In this document: piece after piece, positions 9,012 to 18,285 of the stretch
How the letters are laid out: each line of letters opens with the position of its first letter
Numbering within the stretch: position 1 is the first letter of the stretch
Notes under the pieces: generated by a model
Seen by the model: only the letters and a program-made list of their open reading frames with translations
Database searches by the model: none
What the model was told of the DNA's origin: nothing
Translations under genes and position numbers: made by a program
Assembly (NCBI GenBank): GCA_004802725.1
Contig: SGPM01000344.1
Location: 9,795-28,551, forward strand
Direction: 5' to 3'
DNA: 18,757 nt
Origin: Antrodiella citrinella
Lineage: Eukaryota > Basidiomycota > Agaricomycetes > Polyporales > Steccherinaceae

Positions 9012-10263
9012 TCACACTGGAGAAGAGCGCGATGATAGAGCTGCCAACACAACCGTACAAATCGACAATGGAAGCCCGCACTGTACGTAGTATGATGCTG
9101 TCGTATTGATGACACTACCGCTAACACGACTTTTCGACCATTCGTACAGGCTAGATCTACCGTACGCTGAAGACGCGGAGTGCATATTCTTAGCATGTAT
9201 ACACGTTGGTGTTGATGAACTTAGAAAATATGCCGTGGCTCTTCGTTCATATTTCGCCTCTCCTTCTGCTGATTGCGCGCGGCTCTATTGCTGTCTCATG
9301 TTATACCCTCTCCTCGAAGTCTTTACTGGTTGATATATCGTTTCCTCTAACCTTCTGTGTATGTTGACTCTCTGCATAAACATTGTTTCTTATCGTGAGG
9401 ATTTTGGTATATCAATCTACTGTTCTTGGTGTTCGATAAAAGAATATTCTGTCCACGGCGTGGTTTACTGCTGAAGGAAGCCGATGCTCTTTGTATCTCC
9501 AAAAATCAATTGGCGCATTCAACGTTGAAGACAATTCCACATCGATCCCGTATGAAGGTCAAGATATCGGCACTTCAACCGCATTCCGGAGAAGCCTGCA
9601 AGCTTTGCTCCGCCACAGTACTGCGACCGAAGGCTAGGCTAGGCCCGGCTTTCGGCTATTGACAAACTTTTACCAACATACATTTCCGTTTCCAACGAAC
9701 ATAGCTACAAATTGGGATTCAACGAATAGAATGAGGTGCCGAATGACTATGGGCCAGACCGACTTCTGCTCCGGATGATCGTTGACCAATAATAACGATC
9801 GTACTTGCATAGCTTGATCGCCTAACAGAACGGTCTAGGCTCATATACGACGGTCGAATCAGATACCTGTTCTTGAAATGAGAATGACAAGGTATGAGAA
9901 GAATTGTAACGCGCTGCGCACCTGAAACATACTGGCATGGTTCAGGGCCTGGGGTCGCAGTCTCACCTGCATCGTAACCGAACGAATAGTAGCAACTCAT
10001 GATTAGTTCTGGACCTTTGACAACATTCTTGGGCCAGGCCCTCACACTCTTTAGGTTTTGTGCACATGCTAGTGGGCGGCGACAGTACGTTACTATGGAC
10101 AGCACGTAGGTCTAGGCCTCCATGATGTCGACAGCATAACAGCGGGGCGTTCCAGGTGTCGGGGGATGGGCGCAGGATGTCACTCACTCCGCAATCCATC
10201 TGAGTGGTTCGACGTTGGCCTGGATCCTACGTCTAGCCCTGCTGCCTCAATAAAGACCAGTAT
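9012..10263. other. Long stretch without a supported gene
   Basis: Several open frames exist (for example minus 10105-9719, 128 codons), but their translations show no recognisable domain, no biased composition and no matching splice sites. I see no RNA gene and no long repeat. It may contain worn remains of the P450 gene suggested just to the right. Confidence 0.5.
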
Positions 10264-10560
10264 TTACGTGTTTGGTATGTTGAGCCCGTGAAGGTATGTT
10301 TCGAGGGTGGTCATGCGATCATAAATATGAACTGAACTCTGTCAGAGCGCGATCGGAAGTTGAGGACTCATGTGCAGTACTTACCTGGGCCATAATTTGA
10401 ACGAGATTTCGGAGGTGCTTGACTGGTACCACGCGGAGCACCAACTGAAAAACATCTTGTCCAGAATACGTCGGAATGATGTCTACCAGGGTCGACCGGC
10501 ATCCCATATATTGCGCTTACGAAAGGGTAAACATGCCTAAATGCAAGAAGCGAACAACTC
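10264..10560 (-). pseudogene. Probable cytochrome P450 exon remnants
   Basis: On the minus strand a frame reading FVSAIYGMPV (around 10525-10500) resembles the P450 segment that usually reads like VYGIDV. A second frame then reads DVFQLVLRVVPVKHLRN (about 10480-10400), resembling the following P450 stretch, and ends MAQ at a perfect GTAAGT donor (10384). A 46-nt intron with CTGACAG acceptor (10339) leads to SSVHIYDRMTTLE and a stop at 10266-10264. The need to change frame between the pieces, and the absence of the I-helix, ExxR and heme-Cys parts anywhere near, point to a decayed fragment. Family assignment rests on pattern memory only. Confidence 0.33.
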
Positions 10561-10802
10561 AACACGATACACGCCTACGGAAGTGCCATGGATCCGGGCC
10601 ACGCCCACGACGCGCTGGTAGGGGACCGACGTTCAAGATCGATGTGCCCCAGCCCTGCTAAGTCCGTTAATCCCCATGTGATTGGACTTCGAGTGTTCAC
10701 GGAGCGATAAAACTACATGTGGAATACAAAGCTCAATGTCAGTGGTTGTGCGCATAAATAGAAGACGAGCTGACTTAGCAACTCTCTAAAACGATCTAGA
10801 GA

Positions 10803-11061
10803 CTATTCACGTGCCGTCAGTGAGTGTTCAAAGGTCTCGGGTCCGGTGACGAAGAACTTGAAATCCATGACGGTAGATAAAAAAAACCCTACATTCCTCT
10901 AATGCCGCTGCGTACAAAAGATCCCGAGAGATATTAAGTACACGCCGAGGTAACTTTTCATCTTGTGAGGAGCATTCCATTGCTCCAAGGTGTTCCCAGG
11001 CATCGACAAGCTTGTAAGTATAAACCTGCAGTGACCATTTAGTAGATGAATTGAGAGGCAT
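10803..11061 (-). pseudogene. Small ORF broken by a homopolymer shift, unknown family
   Basis: ATG 11061 opens a frame with protein-like content (YKLVDAWEHLGAMEC, then LPRRVLNISRDLLYAAALEE). Immediately after this it meets a run of eight T (A8 on the plus strand, 10879-10886), and the frame continues for only a short basic tail to a stop at 10828. One base fewer in the run would connect to a frame reading MDFKFFVTGPETFEHS and ending at 10805-10803. I do not recognise the family. It could be a small gene with a homopolymer sequencing error, or a frameshifted fragment. It is divergent from the membrane-protein gene at 11213, so its 5' end shares that promoter region. Confidence 0.3.
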
Positions 11062-11212
11062 ATGAACATATATTGGCGACAGAAGATTGACAAGCGAGTC
11101 TTAGGAAGCAATCCGCTCTAAATCCGAATATATAGTTGCTGCAGCCCTAAACCTCCTCTGATATGTATGTCCCAGAGCAACTGACGTAGTACTCTTTTGT
11201 CCATCTCAAGTT
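11062..11212. promoter_or_regulatory. Promoter region of the membrane-protein gene
   Basis: ATATATAG at 11128-11135 lies about 80 bases before ATG 11213, and a CT-rich stretch with pyrimidine runs (11147-11205) lies between them. This fits a fungal core promoter. Confidence 0.4.
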
Positions 11213-11992
11213 ATGGCAGTCCTTGTTCCACGGACAGATTCAAGCACAGATGACGAGGCGGCACGCTCACCTCATGATATGACATCGCATACCGTGGTAG
11301 GCATGGTCTTGGGCATACGTGAGTGCTCCTTAATGGTTTCTGTTTGGCATACAAACTAATTTAGTGCAGTGTGTCTATCCGGAATAATACTCACCTATCA
11401 ACTACTTCCTCGTCGTAGGAAACCAGTCAAGACGACGGGGTCATTCGGAGTCGCTACATCAACAACACCCTCACCCTCATTCTTGCAACGCATACGCACA
11501 CACTGCATCACGCTCTTTCACAAACTTATACCCAGTCATTTGACTCCGGGGCCCGTTGAACCTCGGAAGACTCGGAGGGGCCTCCGAAGCCTGTATCTGT
11601 CTCCGGAGAGCAGACTAGGAAAGAGCGACCGAGAGCGAACTTGGGAGATGTCCAGGATGACCCCTCGTCTGAGCATCACCATCCCTCCCATGCGAAATCC
11701 ATTCACCTCTCCACACAATCCACACACGCCAAGGCAAAAACAGTACTCACCTTTGGACGACGACGAGACCATCCGTCGGCCCAGGAGACCCCTTGCAGCG
11801 ATACTGTCGCCATGGTCTCCAAATGAACAGGACTATCCGTATGTAGATTCAGGACGCATCCCCCTCATGCGCCACTACAACAGCGAGCCTGTCACACCGC
11901 CACCGATTGGTCCGCCGCCACGCATATACGTCCCAGAGACGCCGTTACGTGGCGACTTCATTGCTGAAGGGCGCAATTGGGACGATTGGTAG
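11213..11992 (+). CDS. Single-pass membrane protein with basic, Pro/Ser/Thr-rich tail (242 aa to first stop)
   Basis: Exons 11213-11318 and 11370-11992. The 51-nt intron (GTGAGT ... TGCAG) is phase 1 and cuts the membrane helix; using the earlier TTTAG acceptor would give an early stop. Residues 1-26 are polar, 27-48 form one helix (TVVGMVLGILCLSGIILTY), and RRRKPVK follows directly, suggesting an N-outside, C-inside topology by the positive-inside rule. The cytoplasmic tail is rich in Pro, Arg and Ser/Thr-Pro (TPSPSF, PLDDDE, PVTPPPIGPPPRIYVPETP). No enzyme domain is visible. The frame ends at TAG 11990-11992 in the codon context GAT TGG TAG GAT, but the same frame stays open for 60 more coding-like codons. 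I do not recognise the family; the design resembles the small adaptor or receptor-like membrane proteins common in basidiomycetes. Confidence 0.7.
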
Positions 11993-12175
11993 GATCCACT
12001 TGGAGACACAAAGAGAGATGTCGAGACAGAGGCTCTGGTACAAATTCTGAGGCAGCAGCAGAAGGAATTATATGGCAAAGGTGTGTTCGTCATCGGAGAG
12101 GAAGACGACTGGGATTCGGACAGTGATTGTGGCAGCCTGTACAGTATATCCGGAATGGCAGTAACACCCAAATAG
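11993..12175 (+). pseudogene. In-frame continuation after TAG (60 codons), likely original C-terminus
   Basis: Directly after the TAG the same frame reads on to TAG 12173-12175 with clear protein character: DVETEALVQILRQQQKELYG, then an acidic GEEDDWDSDSD and a final SLYSISGMAVTPK. A single C-to-T change (CAG to TAG) would explain the break. I tested the GTAGGA that overlaps the stop as a splice donor; every nearby acceptor that keeps this frame creates a stop or gives the wrong phase. So it is a nonsense-truncated tail, a read-through extension or a sequence error. Confidence 0.6.
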
Positions 12176-12749
12176 CAGTGCTCTTTGCAGTCTGTAATAA
12201 CCAGGAATTGGAGAGCGATAGGTCTTCTTCAAGTTCTCGGTAGTACGCCAGTGACAGGCCATAAAAGGCAAAGGCTTGCGAATTAAACATAGGCAAATAG
12301 AGCGCCACCAGATCTCCTCAACACTGGTGAACACCAATCTTTTCCACTGCCAGCACGAAGGTTGCTTTACAGTTGTACGGCCCGATACCATACGCATGTC
12401 TCGATGTCTCTGCGTCGTGTTATCGCTCATCATCGGCAACGATGCGACATAGAACTTTCAAGTGTCCCGGTGGTGGTAACTAGAGCCTCCACGATACTTA
12501 CTCTCTTCCTTTTCAGGAGATTTGGGGTAGACCCGGAGGCCTCGGTATGTATTGTGATCCTAAAAGGTTAGAAAAACTTTTTTCAAGGTTTCCGTTAGGT
12601 AACGAGGCTGTATGACATGCCTCGAGGCTACTCACCTGTCTTCCTTTGAAAGAACTTTTTGTATATATCCTAATATCGTGTACAGCTTTCGCTGACGTGA
12701 GCGGCCACAGGATAACATGCCATTGAGATTGTATAAAGTCAGGCTATAC
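12176..12749. other. Intergenic, upstream of second membrane-protein gene
   Basis: No convincing coding frame on either strand. A TATATA element at 12662-12667 lies about 85 bases before the proposed start at 12750. A second TATAAAG at 12732-12738 is too close to that ATG to serve it and may indicate a start further downstream. Confidence 0.4.
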
Positions 12750-13291
12750 ATGCAGAGCCCTTTCTCCTCTCATCCTCCCAGTTGAGATCGGTGCTACTCT
12801 GGCCCCATTCACAAGCAACCCTTCTCCCTCTTGTACTCTCCGTCTTCGTTCCATCTCTGATGGTCCTACGAATGACGCAGATACTAAGAGTCTAATCATT
12901 ACTGTTGGCGTTGTCGGTGAGTCGAATGTGCTGCACGTCGTGCGCGTTCCCCTCACTGGCACACACGTAGCTGTCTTCTGTCTCCTCGTTGGGACAATCG
13001 TGTGTATCAATATACAACGAAAGAAGAGAGCTCTGTCCCGGGCCCGCAGGGCACGAATCCTACCTTGTGGGTTGTCTCATGCCCCGCCGGAGTTTTGGTG
13101 GAGATACTGATCAGAGACTTACGGCAGCACCTCTGGAAGAGCGCTACGTGGTAGCTGCAGAAGGGCATGGTAGATTTCCCCTGGACAGCCCGAACACAGC
13201 TAGTAGTGCAAGCTGTGAACAATTACCAGCATATACCCCGGCACTATCGGATATACCTCCCGTATATCGTCCTCCTGCACATATACCCTGA
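12750..13291 (+). CDS. Small single-pass membrane protein with C-terminal PPxY motif
   Basis: Proposed exons 12750-12780, 12881-12916, 12971-13066 and 13128-13291, 108 residues. The last three are well supported. The helix (SLIITVGVV then AVFCLLVGTIVCI) is cut by a phase-1 intron (GTGAGT ... CGTAG), as in the gene at 11213. A basic stretch, RKKRALSRARRAR, follows; a 61-nt intron (GTGGGT ... CGGCAG) then leads to a polar tail with LPAY and PPVY near the C-terminus, ending PPAHIP and TGA. PPxY and LPxY motifs bind WW domains such as those of Rsp5/Nedd4 ubiquitin ligases, so sorting by ubiquitination is a reasonable inference. The first exon is weak: its donor would be GTTGAG, and the frame just before the helix is open upstream (NPSPSCTLRLRSISDGPTNDA) but has no ATG, so another start is possible. 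Confidence 0.5.
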
Positions 13292-13629
13292 TACGCATGC
13301 TCCGTGTTGATCCTCATGTATATCATCCCAAGCGTCTTTGCACCTTATCAGTGCTTTCATCAAATACAACTGTATAATCGAGAAGCACACAGATATTGGG
13401 GGATCTTGATATCCAGAGCGCCCTCCGAGGCAGAGAAGAGGCAATACGCACCGCATATGAGACCGATGCTCTATTGCTGTGGAGTTATGCTCCGGTAGCG
13501 CGGATTGAGATTCAGATGGAACCGTTCTTTCTCTCGCTGGGAATTGAATGTCCTAGTCAGCGTTCGACTCATGGTAAAGTTCCTCTGTTGTGAATAAGGT
13601 TTGTACACACCCACGACTCGGATCCACTG
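13292..13629. other. Intergenic, between convergent gene ends
   Basis: It separates the stop of the plus-strand membrane-protein gene from the stop of the minus-strand decarboxylase gene. No coding frame, RNA gene or repeat stands out. It presumably holds both 3' untranslated regions. Confidence 0.5.
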
Positions 13630-15662
13630 TCAGTGAGCCTGCCCCTCCCAGTTCGCCAACACCGCATCCGCCTCCTCGTTTAATAACACCCACGCCTTAT
13701 CGATGTGATCCTTCGTCGTTCGGGCCGCTCCGACAGCGAATCGAATGCAGAATACGCCATTGATCTTGGTCTGCGTAAGCCAGATGTCGGGTCGTGCAGA
13801 GATCCGGGCGAAGAAAGATTCGTTCAGGGCATTTAGAACCGACTCTCCAGACTCTTTTGCCACAGGGACGACAAGACGGAATACTGTGAGGGCGAAAGAG
13901 GGTTCCGTAACAAGTTGGAATGTGAGAGATTCCTGGATCAGGGACACAAAGTACTTGTTGAGCTCAATACTCTGTTGTCACGTCAGCATACGTTCCGGAT
14001 TTAAGATGATGCGAGCATACCCCACGGATGTGCTTCTGGAATCCCTCCACGCCGTAGCTACGCAGGACGAACCAGAGCTTTAACGAACGGAACCGTCTTC
14101 CTAGACCTAGGTGCCAGTTGCGATAGTCAATCACGGTACCTAGGCGAGTTTGACCGCTTTAGTTCACATGAAATGATACGGTACTTTCGAGACGTACCTG
14201 CGTCACCATACTTAGACCTGAGGAATTCTGGTGTGACGTCAAGAGCATCAGTGAGATCTCTCCGATTTTTGACCCAGAACCCGGAAGCGTCAAAATTCAC
14301 CAGACCCCACTGCATGTCTATTAATACGACGCAACACGAGTAAAGTAGGCAGATGACTTACCTTGTGAAAGTTGGTGCAGAACGAATCTGCGTATCGGTT
14401 AATGTTCTCTAACATCGCAGTTTCGCGGAACTCCGGACAAGCCAACGTTACGCCCGCCCATGCAGCATCTACATGAATCCACAGTGAAGGGTATCTCTGG
14501 GCTGTTTAAAGTTGAGAAGTGACTAGATAGACTGCGAGATGATCACGTACCAACTTCACCGATCTCGTCCAAACAATCTACGGCGCCTGAAGACGTTGTG
14601 CCGATCGTCGCAACTGAAACATGCAATGAGGCTCAACTTCAGAAGGGAAGAGGTAAAAGAAGACTTACTGATAATGAAAGGGTGCTTCCCGCGTTTATGG
14701 TCTTGTTGTAGTGCATCTCTCAGAGTGAACCCTCTCAACGCAAAGTTGTCCTCTGCACGTACTTCCAAAGCGCGGCATGTCAGACCCAAGACCCGCCCGC
14801 CTTTCAGTCCGAGCGAATGTGTCTGGGTCGTTGTATACAACACAAGATTCTCCTGTTTCACGTCCGGATGATCTCGGAGGTACTTGACTCTAGCCGCGAC
14901 AACTGCAACTAGGGCCGAATCCGAAGCAGAGGTCTGGTGTAAAACAAAATGCGTTCCTTCAACACAAGCGATAGATTCATATTATGATTGATGACGCACC
15001 TGGATTGCTCCACCTCCAATTCCAGAGCTGTTCAAGAACTTAGGGGCAAGACCGAAAAGCTTTGCGCCCCAGTCCATCACGACGACTTCTAACTCCGTAG
15101 AAGCCGGGCTGCATGCCCACTACACAATGCAAACATCAGCTAGTCGTCTTCAGCGCAAAGCTCAAGCATCATCCGTACGTTAAAGCCTGGCGTAGGTATA
15201 CTGCTAGAGTACAAATCTCCGAGCATGCCTTCGAATGTGCCTGCTGTCGGAAAGTATGCGAAGAATGAAGGATGCTGCCAAGAGGACATCCCTGTAGATT
15301 CGAAATGAGGCTATGCCGTAGAACCATGAAAAGAGAACTTGCCTGGGACTATAAGTTTCTGGTAATCATCTGCAATGTCCTGGAAGTCTTCACCCTTATC
15401 CGGAGCATGTTCTGCGTAACATTTCGCATCATTGGCATATAGAACTGCTTGTTGTGCAAATATGAGTGTACGCACCTGGGAGAGCCTCTCTCAGATATCC
15501 TGGCTGCACTCGAGACACGACAGGTCGTTGGTCTAACGAATAGTAGTAGTCACATATTCTGTCAATGGCCTGGTACCCAGCTTTGCGGAACCTAGTAATC
15601 GAATGTCAATATCATGTTGGCTGCATGACAAGGTCCATACGAACGTACCCCTCAATATCCAT
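13630..15662 (-). CDS. PLP-dependent aromatic amino acid decarboxylase-family enzyme, 490 aa
   Basis: Exons (minus): 15662-15649, 15591-15476, 15411-15343, 15291-15179, 15119-15000, 14933-14669, 14613-14551, 14501-14362, 14309-14198, 14139-14021, 13971-13630; 1473 nt, all phases closed. It belongs to the group II PLP decarboxylases (aromatic-L-amino-acid, tyrosine and tryptophan decarboxylases). Seen: N-terminal [12 protein letters not shown]; substrate-side [19 protein letters not shown] (145-152); the PLP-ring His of TTQTHS (His183); Asp265 in HVDAAWAG; and the PLP Lys300 in NFHK, followed by [13 protein letters not shown]. Length is normal for the family and the start MDIEGF is typical. 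The residue at Lys+29, Tyr in decarboxylases (Tyr332 of the human enzyme), is Phe329 here (PEFLRSK). In plant enzymes that change goes with aromatic acetaldehyde synthase activity, so the product may be an aldehyde rather than an amine. The substrate cannot be read from the sequence. Intron 3 uses a GC donor. Confidence 0.93.
15292..15342 (-). other. GC-AG intron in the decarboxylase-family gene (51 nt)
   Basis: On the minus strand the exon ends CCCAG, the intron begins GCAAGT and ends CTACAG. Joining gives [13 protein letters not shown] with the phase kept, matching the conserved family motif. Using the nearby GTTCTC as donor shifts the frame. Confidence 0.85.
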
Positions 15663-16312
15663 TCTTGCACTGCAAGCTTATCTTGCAGGATGTCGTTCGC
15701 TGGGAAACTTGAAAGTAGAGCGTTAATGGCCCTGAATTGACGACTTCAATGTTTCGGTACCAAGATGTTCTGAAACAACGTACCAGCCCCTATTTGGTGC
15801 TTCAGGAGATGAATGAAAAGTCAAAAGGTCAAGAAGGAAGTAGAGCTGAAGGTCGCTGATTCTCTCCGGGGGTGAAGAGAGGGTTCTATACTGCTCAGAA
15901 AAAAACGTGAGAGTGCTTCCTGACCCAAGACCGTGCTGGGAAAGAGAAGCTCGCAGGAACATGATATGGCGGCTTTTTGATGTGGGTACCACCTTATGCG
16001 GGAAGATTTCAATAGGTATGCGATATCTGGAGGCGTAAGTACAGCAGGAGTGTATCAGTGAATATTGCGGTGGTATTAGTGTATGCTGCAAAACACAATC
16101 CTCTGTTATCTGTGGCAAGAACTGTCCACTTCTATACGCGACCCACGATCGTAATCACGCGCACCACTACCCGAGCAACACACTACTGCCATCTCAGGGG
16201 TTTTCGCTCTGAAGATCAAGTCAAAAGCTACCGACGCAGGGCAAATCTAAACAGAAGATGCAGTCATTATATGAAGATCAGTCTCGGCAACAAGACGGAC
16301 GTACTGTTGGTA
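15663..16312. promoter_or_regulatory. Upstream region of the decarboxylase-family gene
   Basis: This 650-base gap lies between the 5' end of the decarboxylase-family gene and the 3' end of the next minus-strand gene. A 131-codon minus-strand open frame (16118-15723) shows no domain or splice support and I leave it out. I found no clear TATA box in the 100 bases before the start at 15662. Confidence 0.4.
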
Positions 16313-18285
16313 TCATATGCGGCTGTTCTCCTCCTCCCATTTTGCAGCCCAAGGGACCGTCTCCATCATGTAGTGCATGAACATTGTCGCCGACTGGCGA
16401 GCCTCCTCCTCAGGCGTGTCCTGCTCATCCCACTTGATCGCGACATACAGCGTCTTCATCGGTCCTTCGGCTTCAGTCGTGTCGGGAGGTCGACTTGACG
16501 ATGCTGTATGACTCGACACCACGGTTGCGTGTATTTGGCCTAGGAGGTTGTCGGCGTGCAAAAGGTTGATGATGATAGGCATCTTTAGGTGCGCTAGCCT
16601 ATCTCTGTCCACATTCAAGGTGAAGGTGATGTGTGCTTGAGATACACCGTCGCTTTCGATTTTGTAGCCCCCTTCTGGTTGTGTCAGGGCTCGGAAAGAC
16701 AAGGTTATCCATACCCTCGGTAACATGAGTCGGCCGAATCTTTCATCTTCTTTGCTAAGAGCCTGAGAATGCACATCAAGCATTGACTACCATGTGCACA
16801 GATCGAAGAGAAAGTTGAACGTACCAGGGTAATTTTCGCGGCAACAACTTCACGAAAGAAACTCCCAAGAGAGAAATGTCGATTATCAGACTCAAAACCG
16901 GGATACTCGAGGATTCTCGGATCATCAAAGTCTTCCGGGCGTAAATGAGTGCGCTGGCGTTGTTCCTTCCAGAAGCGTTCGTACTTGGTCCATGCGTCTT
17001 TCCGCGTTACCAGACTGTTCAGTGCTTCGCGAAATCGATGTTGTATTTTAGCACCTCCGGACAATAATTCATCGTCAATCCCTGCTCGGGAGACGGATTC
17101 GGAGCGTATAGCCTGCGATGGCTCAGGTAGCAAAGATTCTCGGAGATTCTCGTCTATCGAAGCTTTGCCCAAGAGTTTCATGGCTTTCAACTCTTGGGCT
17201 CTGAAGAAGGTATGCATACCAGAAATATCGAGGAAGTGAGCGCCCTACAACAAATCAAGTAAGGTCGTGGAATTAGATAGATGTCTGCAAAATATTACGT
17301 ACTTCTTTGCGGTATGCCTCAAGCACCATGATGATCGAGGAAGTCTCTCCGTTTATTGTGCCTTCGTATTTCGCTAGATACACTGGTACCAAAACAGGAT
17401 ACCAGGTGAACTAAAACGTGAATGAGATGCTAGTTCTTGCAGGCGTATAGTGGGAACTGACCATTGCATGCAGGGAACGCGAGTCATAGCCTCCGGTAGT
17501 GTTTGGAGCGTACAACGTTCGTAGCCAGGAAGGCAGCTCGTTTGGCGTGTATGTGTAAGGCAAACACATGACACCGTGGTCATGTTGTTTCCGGAGGTCA
17601 TCGGTAAATGGGACAGGCTTGAAATGTTCGTCCGCCGGGTCCGCGAGTACCATCCGCGACAAAGGCTCACCAGCAGTCCCTGTACGAGTTGACTGAGTTC
17701 CACACATTCAAAACTACCGTATACACCACGCACCTGGTATGTATCTGACTCCCCGAGAGTTACAGCGCAGCACATATACGGGCAATATAAACGAGGACTC
17801 ACGAATGATCTATCCCTAGGTACACGGTGCCATCCTTTCATAGCCAAAATCAGATTAAAAAACATAGAGAGATGGGTCACCAACGCACCTCGTTCCTTTC
17901 TGATGTACCAAACGAGGCCCAACCATCTACCACCCACGTGGGAAAATATACGAGCTTTAGTTGCGTAGGTTGATAGACCTTCCCCATACCCGTTGCTGGG
18001 AGGCAACGGGCAACCAGAGATGATAAGACTTCAGAGTAGTAGCCATCGCGTAAGAGTGAGAAAGAAGCTGTCAAGCTTGTTGCGTTGATGGCTTCTTCAG
18101 GGCTCACGACGAAAGGTAGAGCTAAGACGACGACAATGTCAGTAGACAACCAGACACGCGACGGGTGACGTACCGCGAACCTTGGGATGGTACTTGACTG
18201 GGAACGATGAGCTATGTCGATTCCACGCAGAGGAGTTTGGTCTACATCTGGAATGCTGTATCCGGCGGCGTATGTGAGGGAGCAT
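16313..18285 (-). CDS. Uncharacterised conserved fungal protein, probable mitochondrial presequence, 527 aa
   Basis: Exons (minus): 18285-18174, 18121-17889, 17834-17803, 17744-17734, 17679-17462, 17410-17303, 17244-16825, 16762-16313; 1584 nt, all phases closed. The first 38 residues are Arg/Ser-rich with no acidic residue (MLPHIRRRIQHSRC), a good mitochondrial targeting signal; an in-frame ATG at 18405 would add 40 residues and weaken it. The body starts LPFVVSPEEAINA and carries YFPTWVVDGW, DHSYIPG, CLPYTYTPNELPSWL and WYPVLVPVYLAKYE, then a charged, helical C-terminal half (FREALNSLVTRKDAW, WITLSFRAL). I recall this architecture from mushroom genomes but know no function. SYIPG depends on an 11-nt exon. 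The last intron can end at 16763, as modelled, or 24 bases earlier at the TAG of GGTAG, both in phase. Confidence 0.82.
17734..17744 (-). other. 11-nt microexon
   Basis: On the minus strand these 11 bases, ATACATACCAG, are preceded by an intron ending GGAGTCAG (donor GTGAGT at 17802, 58 nt) and followed by an intron starting GTGCGT and ending CGTACAG (54 nt). Including it keeps the frame and gives DHS-YIPG-TAGEPLSRM. Skipping it puts the downstream exon out of frame. Confidence 0.65.

Noticed and set aside
9719..10105. 128-codon minus-strand ORF
   Set aside because: No recognisable motif. I looked for a P450 heme-binding motif and did not find one.
10857..10892. 36-nt intron to explain the frame change in the small minus-strand ORF
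   Set aside because: The phases do not close and the intron would be shorter than any other here; a homopolymer shift is simpler.
11511..13291. CRISPR arrays, bacterial operons or ribosome binding sites anywhere in the window
   Set aside because: The sequence is eukaryotic with spliced genes; no spaced direct repeats of CRISPR type are present.
15723..16118. 131-codon minus-strand ORF
   Set aside because: No domain, no splice support, composition like chance sequence, and it occupies the promoter of the decarboxylase-family gene.
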